DNA from: Pedosphaera sp.
GTDB taxonomy: Bacteria; Verrucomicrobiota; Verrucomicrobiia; Limisphaerales; SIAT01
DNA: 21,396 nucleotides
Direction of reading: 5' to 3'
Assembly: GCA_009691645.1 (NCBI GenBank)
Contig: SIAT01000010.1
Location: 1-21,396 of the forward strand
This document shows, piece by piece, positions 15,416 through 21,396 of this stretch (position 1 is the first letter of the stretch; the number at the start of each line of letters is the position of its first letter). The notes under the pieces are model-generated. The model saw only the letters and a list, made by a program, of their open reading frames with translations, was not told the DNA's origin and did not search any database. The position numbers were made by a program, and so were the translations under genes.

Positions 15416-15539
15416 AGCAGAGTCAGTTTCAAATCCAGTCCAGAAAACACGCCGAACACCGGCGCGCGCGGGAATAATGCGAGCAAGGCCACGGAAGCGT
15501 CAACGGCAGATTGGTGACGCTGCGGAAACGGCCGGCCGC

Positions 15540-16721
15540 TCACTTCCGCAACCGGGCCACGAACCGCGCCATCCGCTCGGTGGCCGTCTGGATCTGCTCG
15601 AGCGAGGTGGCGAAGCAGCAGCGCAGATAACCCTCCCCGCTCGGGCCGAAGGCGCTGCCGGGCACGGCGGCCACCTTCTCCTCCTGCAACAGGCGCACCG
15701 CGAATTCCTTCGAGCTTAATCCGGTGCCCTTGATGCACGGGAATGCGTAGAACGAACCGCGCGGCAGGTGGCACACGAGGCCCATTTCGTTGAACGCCTT
15801 CACGATGAAGTTGCGGCGCAGCTTGTACTGCTCGCGCATCTCGGCGCACGCGGCGTCGCCGTTGCGGATCGCCTCGAGCGCGGCTTCCTGGCTGATGATG
15901 CTGGCGCAGAGCATCGAGTACTGGTGGATGCGCATCATCGCTTCGACCAACTCCGCCGGGCCGCAGGCGTAGCCGATGCGGAAGCCGGTCATCGCATACG
16001 CCTTGCTGAAGCCGTGCAGGAAAATCGTGCGCTCGGCCATGCCGGGCAGCGACGCGATGGAGACGTGCTCACCTTCGAAAGTCAGCTCCGCGTAAATCTC
16101 ATCGGTGAGCACGACGAGGTTGTGGCGCTGCACCACCGCCGCAATCTGCTCCAACTCGGCGCGCGTCATCGTGCCACCGGTCGGGTTGGTCGGGAAATTT
16201 AGCATCAGCGCTTTGGTGCGCGGCGTGATGGCTTTCTCGATGGCTTCGGCGGTGACGGCGAACCCATTCGCGGCGGTGCATTCGACGGCGATTGGCGTGC
16301 CGTGCGCGAGCGCGATGCTCGGCGAATAGCTCACATAACACGGCTCGTGATAGATGATCTCGTCGCCGGGATTGATGAGCGCGCGCAGCGCCAGATCCAG
16401 CGCTTCACTCACGCCAACGGCGATGAGTATCTGGGTCTTGGGATCATAACGAACACCGAAGTGCTTCGTCAGATGCACGCTGATCGCCTCGCGCAGACTG
16501 AGCAGGCCGAGATTCGATGTGTAGCTCGTCCTGCCCCGCTCGAGCGCGTAGATGGCCGCCTCGCGGATGTTCCACGGCGTGACGAAATCCGGCTCGCCCA
16601 CGCCGAGCGAGATGATGTCTTTCTGGCCTTGGACCAGATCGAAGAACTCGCGGATGCCCGAGCGCGGGATGGCGCGGACGTGGCTCGCGATACTCTGATT
16701 GGGTTGGAATGGCGTGGCCAT
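15540..16721 (-). CDS. Class I PLP-dependent aminotransferase
   Basis: A 393-residue fold-type I aminotransferase of the aspartate/aromatic group that transfers an amino group to a 2-oxoacid in the cytoplasm. PLP-site residues are visible: N179 in NFPTNPTGG, D207 and Y210 in LTDEIYAEL, the Schiff-base lysine K240 in HGFSKAYAMTGFRIGY, and R248 for the phosphate. GVGEPDFVTPWNIREAA and TSNLGLLSLREAI near the N-terminus are typical of this family, which includes bacterial aspartate aminotransferases and PatA-like enzymes. Substrate specificity cannot be set from motifs. The ATG at 16721 was chosen; an upstream in-frame start at 16760 would lie inside the clpX terminator. The gene has its own candidate promoter (16732-16760) and no ribosome binding site. 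Confidence 0.93.
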   Translation of the reverse strand: MATPFQPNQSIASHVRAIPRSGIREFFDLVQGQKDIISLGVGEPDFVTPWNIREAAIYALERGRTSYTSNLGLLSLREAISVHLTKHFGVRYDPKTQILIAVGVSEALDLALRALINPGDEIIYHEPCYVSYSPSIALAHGTPIAVECTAANGFAVTAEAIEKAITPRTKALMLNFPTNPTGGTMTRAELEQIAAVVQRHNLVVLTDEIYAELTFEGEHVSIASLPGMAERTIFLHGFSKAYAMTGFRIGYACGPAELVEAMMRIHQYSMLCASIISQEAALEAIRNGDAACAEMREQYKLRRNFIVKAFNEMGLVCHLPRGSFYAFPCIKGTGLSSKEFAVRLLQEEKVAAVPGSAFGPSGEGYLRCCFATSLEQIQTATERMARFVARLRK

Positions 16722-16731
16722 TGGACGCGGG

Positions 16732-16760
16732 AAAATAGAAAAAAAAGACCCACCCAGCAA
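16732..16760 (-). promoter_or_regulatory. Putative promoter of the aminotransferase gene, overlapping the clpX terminator
   Basis: On the minus strand, TTGCTG (16760-16755), a 17-bp spacer that contains the eight-T tract of the clpX terminator, and TATTTT (16737-16732) precede the ATG at 16721 by 10 nt. The -35 lies within the 3' side of the terminator hairpin. The -10 matches the consensus at 4 of 6 positions; the -35 matches only TTG. Confidence 0.35.
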
Positions 16761-16782
16761 GCCTCGAAGCTCACGGGGCGGG
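16739..16782 (-). terminator. Intrinsic terminator of the clpP-clpX operon
   Basis: Starting 5 nt after the clpX stop codon, the minus-strand transcript reads CCCGCCC (16782-16776) and later GGGTGGG (16755-16749). These form a 7-bp stem with one G-U pair. An inner GAGC/GCTT helix can extend it, and UC plus eight U residues follow (16746-16739). This is a textbook rho-independent terminator. Confidence 0.85.
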
Positions 16783-16787
16783 AAAGG

Positions 16788-18071
<1,284 letters not shown>

Positions 18072-18079
18072 CGTTGTTG

Positions 18080-18083
18080 CTCC
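18080..18083 (-). promoter_or_regulatory. Shine-Dalgarno site of clpX
   Basis: GGAG on the minus strand, 8 nt before the clpX ATG, inside the 26-bp clpP-clpX gap. It is the only well-spaced Shine-Dalgarno I find in the window. It sits before the second gene of an operon, while the first genes have none. Confidence 0.75.
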
Positions 18084-18097
18084 AATATTCCGTGCCG

Positions 18098-18727
18098 TTA
18101 CGCCGGCACACTACTCTTATCGGGTAACCCAGGGACTTCTTTACGAGAATTTACAACTTGATCCACAAGACCGAACGCTTTGGCTTCCTCGGCGCTCATG
18201 AAATTGTCGCGGTCGCAGGCTTTCTCGACCACATCCTCCGGTTGACCGGTGTGCTTGGCGATGATGGCGTTCAGGCGCTGCTTGAGCTTGAGCATGTACT
18301 TCACGCGGATCTCCACGTCGCTGGCCGCACCCTCGGCGCCGCCGAGCACTTGGTGGATCATGATGTTCGCGTTCGGCAGCGAGAAGCGCTTGCCCTTCGT
18401 GCCGCCGGAGAGCAGCACCGCGCCCATCGAAGCGGCCTGGCCGATGCAATAGGTGTTCACGTCGCAGGTGATGAACTGCATCGTGTCGTAAATCGCGAGG
18501 CCCGCCGTCACGCTGCCGCCGGGCGAATTGATGTAGAGATGGATGTCCTTCTTCGGATCACTCATCTGCAGGAAGAGAAGCTGCGCGATGATCACGTTCG
18601 CCACCATGTCGTCCACCGGCGTGCCGAGGAAGACGATGCGATCCACCAACAGGCGCGAGTAGATGTCGTATCCGCGTTCGCCGCGCCCAGTTTGTTCAAC
18701 GACGTAAGGGATTGGAAATCCGGCCAT
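18098..18727 (-). CDS. clpP: ATP-dependent Clp protease proteolytic subunit ClpP
   Basis: ClpP is the 14-subunit serine peptidase chamber that degrades substrates unfolded by ClpX. The protein has 209 residues, usual for the family. The catalytic triad is complete: S100 in GQAASMGAVLL, H125 in IMIHQVLGG and D174 in CDRDNFMSAEEA, with the INSPGGSVTAG oxyanion/strand motif at 66-76. The N-terminal YVVEQTGRGERGYDIYSRLL fits the axial-loop region. I chose the ATG at 18727. A longer frame from a TTG at 18751 would begin inside the putative -10 hexamer. clpX follows after 26 bp, giving a standard clpP-clpX operon. No trigger factor gene is present upstream, unlike the tig-clpP-clpX order of many bacteria. 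Confidence 0.97.
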   Translation of the reverse strand: MAGFPIPYVVEQTGRGERGYDIYSRLLVDRIVFLGTPVDDMVANVIIAQLLFLQMSDPKKDIHLYINSPGGSVTAGLAIYDTMQFITCDVNTYCIGQAASMGAVLLSGGTKGKRFSLPNANIMIHQVLGGAEGAASDVEIRVKYMLKLKQRLNAIIAKHTGQPEDVVEKACDRDNFMSAEEAKAFGLVDQVVNSRKEVPGLPDKSSVPA

Positions 18728-18749
18728 AACTTGTTGTTTCAATTGCGGC

Positions 18750-18779
18750 AACGTAAGTGAGTTGCGGACGCCGCGTCAA
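18750..18779 (-). promoter_or_regulatory. Putative clpP-clpX operon promoter
   Basis: On the minus strand, TTGACG (18779-18774), an 18-bp spacer and TACGTT (18755-18750). Transcription would start about 15 nt before the clpP ATG at 18727. The promoter overlaps the alternative TTG start and so argues against it. An 8-bp inverted repeat begins right at the upstream edge of the -35 element. Confidence 0.5.
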
Positions 18780-18830
18780 GCAAACCGTCTCGAATTCCAC
18801 ACTGTTCTAAAACAACTTAGCGCGGTTTGC
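18780..18830. repeat. Inverted repeat upstream of the clpP promoter
   Basis: GCAAACCG (18780-18787) and CGGTTTGC (18823-18830) are perfect 8-bp inverted repeats 35 nt apart, in the gap between the rnc stop and the clpP -35 element. They could be paired operator half-sites or the arms of a long-loop hairpin after rnc. There is no T-tract to make it an intrinsic terminator. Confidence 0.4.
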
Positions 18831-18863
18831 CCAACTGGCCATCGGAAGATTGTTCACCGCGCT

Positions 18864-19550
18864 TCAACCGAGCGCCTTCGCGAGCGCCGCCCGGGCCGCC
18901 GCCGTCTCCGCCGCCTTCTTGCTGCGGCCCGTCCCCCGCCCCAATTCCACACCCGCGTGCCACACCGCGCACTCGAACACGCGGTCGTGATCCGGCCCGT
19001 CGGCGTGCAGCAGCCGATACTCGGTCGGCTCCGTCGAGCGCGCCTGCAGCAGTTCCTGCAACTCACCCTTCGGATTGTCTGCCGCGGAATCGCCCTCGAA
19101 ATCCGCCAGCCACTCGGCGAACTCGCGCAACACGAACGCCCGCGCCGCCTCGAAGCCGCCATCCAGATAGATCGCCCCGAGCAACGCCTCGAACGCATCG
19201 GCCAAAATCGACGGCCGGTCGCGTCCGCCATTCGCCACTTCGCCGCGGCTCAACACCAAATGCACGCCGAGATCGAGTGCGCGCGCGCGTTCCGCCAGCG
19301 CCGTCTCGTTCACCAACCGCGCGCGGGCTTTCGTGAGCACCCCCTCGTCGGACACAGGATGGCCGGTGTAAAGCGTCGCGCTCATCGACAGTTGCAACAC
19401 CGCGTCACCGAGGAACTCGAGCCTCTGATTATGCTCGCGCGGCCCGTTCGACTCGGCCACGACAGAAGGATGCGTCAATGCCAGACGCAGCAGAGAGCTA
19501 TCGCGAAAAGTGTAGCCGATCCGGGCTTGAAAGGCGTCGAGGTCGGACAC
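18864..19550 (-). CDS. rnc: Ribonuclease III
   Basis: RNase III cuts double-stranded RNA in rRNA processing and mRNA turnover. The 228-residue form has the N-terminal endonuclease domain with the signature NQRLEFLGDAVL (E45 and D49 are metal ligands) and the second acidic pair in LADAFEALLGAIYLDGG (D118, E121). A C-terminal double-stranded RNA-binding domain follows (about 155-226) with GRGTGRSKKAAETAAARAAL. The start is uncertain. The GTG at 19550 gives a family-like N-terminus (DAFQARIGYTFRD) 16 bp after the upstream stop. An in-frame TTG at 19631 would add 27 residues and overlap the upstream gene by 65 bp. The first Glu of the usual NERLEFLGD motif is Gln, a common natural variant. It is probably co-transcribed with the zinc-finger gene upstream. 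Confidence 0.94.
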   Translation of the reverse strand: MSDLDAFQARIGYTFRDSSLLRLALTHPSVVAESNGPREHNQRLEFLGDAVLQLSMSATLYTGHPVSDEGVLTKARARLVNETALAERARALDLGVHLVLSRGEVANGGRDRPSILADAFEALLGAIYLDGGFEAARAFVLREFAEWLADFEGDSAADNPKGELQELLQARSTEPTEYRLLHADGPDHDRVFECAVWHAGVELGRGTGRSKKAAETAAARAALAKALG

Positions 19551-19566
19551 AGTGAGAAGCGGCGCG

Positions 19567-20160
19567 TCAGTCCGCGGCCGGTTGTTCGCTGGGCTGCGCG
19601 GCGGCGGATTCAGCGACTGGCTCCGCAACAACGCCCGCGGGCGGCGCGGGATTCAGCCCGTGTTCCATCAACTGCGCCACCTGCCGTTGCACTTCTTCGA
19701 GTTGCGTGAGCTGCAGGTCGGGATCGGGAATCGTGAAGAGATCGCCCGTCTTCGGATGCTCGTACACAAAGATGCGCCGGCCTCCCTGCCGGAATTGCTC
19801 CTTCACTTTCAGCACCCGTTTGCGCTCGAGCATCACGGCGAGGATGTAGCTGGCGGCGCAGTAGTGCGGGTCGTTTTGCTCGAGCAGTTTGCGCAACACC
19901 GTCTCGGCCGTTTCCTTCTGGATCGGATCCGGAGGCGCGGCCGGAGGCACTTGATATACGCCCTGCCAATGGGAGATGAACCCCTTCTGCTCGGCGGACT
20001 TTCGGCCGTGTTTCTCCATCCAGCAACGCTCGCAGAGATCCAGCCGCTGATACTCGTGCCGGTGGTCAACGAGGACCGTGTGGTACGGCTGCTTGTCGGC
20101 GAACCGCTGTTCGCAGCCCTGGCAGGCGTGGGCCCGTGACTGAATGTTCCAATCGATCAT
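19567..20160 (-). CDS. Conserved-looking treble-clef zinc-finger protein, function unknown
   Basis: A 197-residue protein. The N-terminal part has two CxxC knuckles, C13/C16 in HACQGCEQRF and C43/C46 in DLCERCWMEK, which should bind one zinc ion in a treble-clef or zinc-ribbon fold. A helical middle region follows (about 80-125: ETAETVLRKLLEQNDPHYC and AASYILAVMLERKRVLKVKE). A short beta-rich part, FVYEHPKTGDLFTIPDPDL, leads into a helix with QLTQLEEVQRQVAQLM and an Ala/Pro/Glu-rich tail. I do not recognise a named family. It is the first gene of the run that continues with rnc (16 bp to the chosen rnc start), so a link to RNA metabolism is possible but only inferred. The ATG at 20160 follows a candidate promoter at 20204-20231 with a 43-nt leader. 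Confidence 0.75.
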   Translation of the reverse strand: MIDWNIQSRAHACQGCEQRFADKQPYHTVLVDHRHEYQRLDLCERCWMEKHGRKSAEQKGFISHWQGVYQVPPAAPPDPIQKETAETVLRKLLEQNDPHYCAASYILAVMLERKRVLKVKEQFRQGGRRIFVYEHPKTGDLFTIPDPDLQLTQLEEVQRQVAQLMEHGLNPAPPAGVVAEPVAESAAAQPSEQPAAD

Positions 20161-20203
20161 CGCAAATCAAATCCGCCGCGCGGGCCGGCGAAAAACCGGC
20201 GCG

Positions 20204-20231
20204 ATTATCGCCCTCCGTGCGGGGACTGCAA
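20204..20231 (-). promoter_or_regulatory. Putative promoter and leader hairpin of the zinc-finger/rnc unit
   Basis: On the minus strand, TTGCAG (20231-20226), a 16-bp spacer and GATAAT (20209-20204, 5 of 6 to the consensus). The roughly 40-nt leader contains a small hairpin, GCCGG/CCGGC, with a seven-base loop (20200-20184). Unlike other first genes here, this one would have a real 5' leader. Confidence 0.35.
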
Positions 20232-20303
20232 TCCCAATCCGGCCGCAAACCACAGCGCGAAACCCCAGCGGGCAGCCGGACGTGGACTGAACGGCACGCG
20301 CGT

Positions 20304-20332
20304 TTGACTTTCGCCGTGAGCCCGACTTTACT
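20304..20332 (+). promoter_or_regulatory. Putative near-leaderless promoter of the sugar dehydrogenase gene
   Basis: TTGACT (20304-20309), a 17-bp spacer and TTTACT (20327-20332, 4 of 6) lie 6 nt before the ATG at 20339. No ribosome binding site is visible. A GTG directly before the ATG (20336) is in frame but adds only one residue. Confidence 0.4.
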
Positions 20333-20338
20333 CCGGTG

Positions 20339-21396
20339 ATGATCCATCGTCTCTCCCGGCCACTGGCCCTTTGCGCCGCTCTCTTCCTTCCCTTCCTCCT
20401 CACTGCCGCCGAAGGCATCCCACCCCTCGAACTGCGGCCCGCGTGGCCGAACCTCAAGGTCGCACGCCCGCTCGCCCTCGAGTCGGCGCCAGATGGCTCG
20501 GGTCGCCTCTTCCTCGTCGAGCAGGCCGGCCGCATCCTGATTCTGCCGAAGGACCGCGTCGCCACGAACACGCTCACCTTCCTCGACATCATCGCGCGCA
20601 AGCCGTACGAGAAGGACGAGGAAGGGCTGCTAGCGCTCGCCTTCCACCCGCGCTTCAAGGAGAACGGCAAGTTCTACATCTTCTACTCGCAGCAGGAACC
20701 GCTGCGCAGTGTGGTGAGCGAATTCACCGTGTCGAAGACCGATGCGGACAAGGCCGATCCCGCCAGCGAACGCGTCCTGCTCACCATCCCGCGGCCCTTC
20801 TGGAACCACGACGGCGGCGCGTTGCTCTTCGGCAAGGACGGCCAACTCTACATCAGCCATGGCGACGGCGGCCAGCGCGATGACCCGGATGACAACGCCC
20901 AAAACCTCGGCACGTTGCTCGGTAAAATTCTCCGCATCGACGTAGACAACCGCACCGGTCCGCTGCCTTACGGCATTCCCAAAGACAACCCCTTCGCGAA
21001 TCGCGCCGGCGCGCGGGGCGAGATTTGGGCCTTCGGCCTGCGCAATGTCTGGCGCATGAGCTTCGATCGCCAGACCGGCGCCCTCTGGGCCGCCGACGTG
21101 GGACAGGACAAATGGGAAGAGATCAACCTCATCGTGAGAGGCGGCAACTACGGCTGGAAAGTCCGCGAAGGCTTTCATGCGTGGAAAGACTCCGCTCACA
21201 AACACAGCCCTTACATCGATCCCGTCCTCGAATACGCCCACACGCTGGCCTTGATGAAAGAGACCGCTTTCTCCGAGCACAGCCCCGGCCTGAGCATCAC
21301 CGGCGGCTACGTCTATCGCGGCAAGAAATTGCCCGCACTCCAAGGCGTCTATCTCTATGGCGACTACAAGTCGGGAACGATTTGGGGACTGCGTTA
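20339..21396 (+). CDS. Secreted glucose/sorbosone dehydrogenase-family protein (PQQ type), 3'-truncated by window edge
   Basis: The open frame runs off the window after 352 codons. A signal peptide (about residues 1-24, LALCAALFLPFLLTAAEG) exports it to the periplasm. The rest is the six-bladed beta-propeller of soluble PQQ glucose and aldose-sugar dehydrogenases. Motifs are GRLFLVEQAGRI, EEGLLALAFHP, the His-containing FWNHDGGALLFGKDGQLY (aligning with the catalytic-His region), YISHGDGGQRDDP, GKILRIDVD, AFGLRNVWRMSFD, WAADVGQDKWEEIN and GGNYGWKVREG, then GGYVYRG and YLYGDYKSG. It would oxidise a sugar with PQQ and Ca2+ in the periplasm. Relatives in Planctomycetota and Verrucomicrobiota often carry extra C-terminal domains, which cannot be seen here. 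The gene is divergent from the zinc-finger/rnc unit. Confidence 0.9.
   Translation, partial: MIHRLSRPLALCAALFLPFLLTAAEGIPPLELRPAWPNLKVARPLALESAPDGSGRLFLVEQAGRILILPKDRVATNTLTFLDIIARKPYEKDEEGLLALAFHPRFKENGKFYIFYSQQEPLRSVVSEFTVSKTDADKADPASERVLLTIPRPFWNHDGGALLFGKDGQLYISHGDGGQRDDPDDNAQNLGTLLGKILRIDVDNRTGPLPYGIPKDNPFANRAGARGEIWAFGLRNVWRMSFDRQTGALWAADVGQDKWEEINLIVRGGNYGWKVREGFHAWKDSAHKHSPYIDPVLEYAHTLALMKETAFSEHSPGLSITGGYVYRGKKLPALQGVYLYGDYKSGTIWGLR

Noticed and set aside
15416..15539. Possible small gene or promoter between the aminotransferase and phosphoglycerate mutase genes
   Set aside because: No convincing short ORF with a start site, no -35/-10 pair and no hairpin with a T-tract.
18728..18751. 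TTG start for clpP, eight residues longer
   Set aside because: The TTG lies inside the putative -10 hexamer TACGTT, and the ATG at 18727 gives a family-like N-terminus.

Overview
This is a GC-rich bacterial window with short intergenic gaps. It holds 13 complete protein-coding genes, mostly housekeeping, plus one gene cut at each edge. I see no rRNA, tRNA, CRISPR array, insertion sequence or phage gene. The mix suggests a free-living member of the Verrucomicrobiota/Planctomycetota group, possibly a Pedosphaera/Limisphaera-like verrucomicrobium. The clues are an archaeal-type phosphoglycerate mutase, Sel1-repeat proteins, a secreted glucose/sorbosone dehydrogenase, an ECF sigma factor with an odd membrane partner, and first genes that lack Shine-Dalgarno sites. 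The taxon is an inference from content, not a match.

Layout. At 1-825 lies the 3' part of mutY (+). It converges on, and overlaps by 11 bp, a two-gene minus-strand unit: an ECF sigma factor (2917-2300) followed by a single-pass membrane protein in the usual anti-sigma position (2293-815). Divergent from the sigma gene is a very large gene (3167-10693, 2508 aa). It encodes an envelope protein that is an internal duplication: two related periplasmic halves joined through a cluster of membrane helices, with a MORN-type repeat block at the junction and a coiled coil near the C-terminus. This is the least explained part of the window. Together with the sigma factor and its partner it may form an envelope system.

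Next on the plus strand are two paralogous Sel1-repeat genes, one for an exported protein and one for a lipoprotein, and then nadA (quinolinate synthase, NAD biosynthesis). From 13343 to 20160 all genes are on the minus strand. In transcription order they are a treble-clef zinc-finger protein, rnc (RNase III), clpP, clpX, a class I aminotransferase, an archaeal-type phosphoglycerate mutase and a sugar-phosphate nucleotidyltransferase. clpP and clpX form a clear operon with a promoter, an internal ribosome binding site and a strong intrinsic terminator. The window ends inside a plus-strand gene for a secreted PQQ-type sugar dehydrogenase.

Regulatory structure. Several first genes have a TTGnnn-N17-type promoter whose -10 hexamer ends only 6-10 nt before the start codon, with no ribosome binding site. 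This suggests leaderless or near-leaderless transcripts. The terminator behind clpX is interleaved with the promoter of the aminotransferase gene. A periodic, imperfectly palindromic intergenic repeat sits between the phosphoglycerate mutase and nucleotidyltransferase genes.
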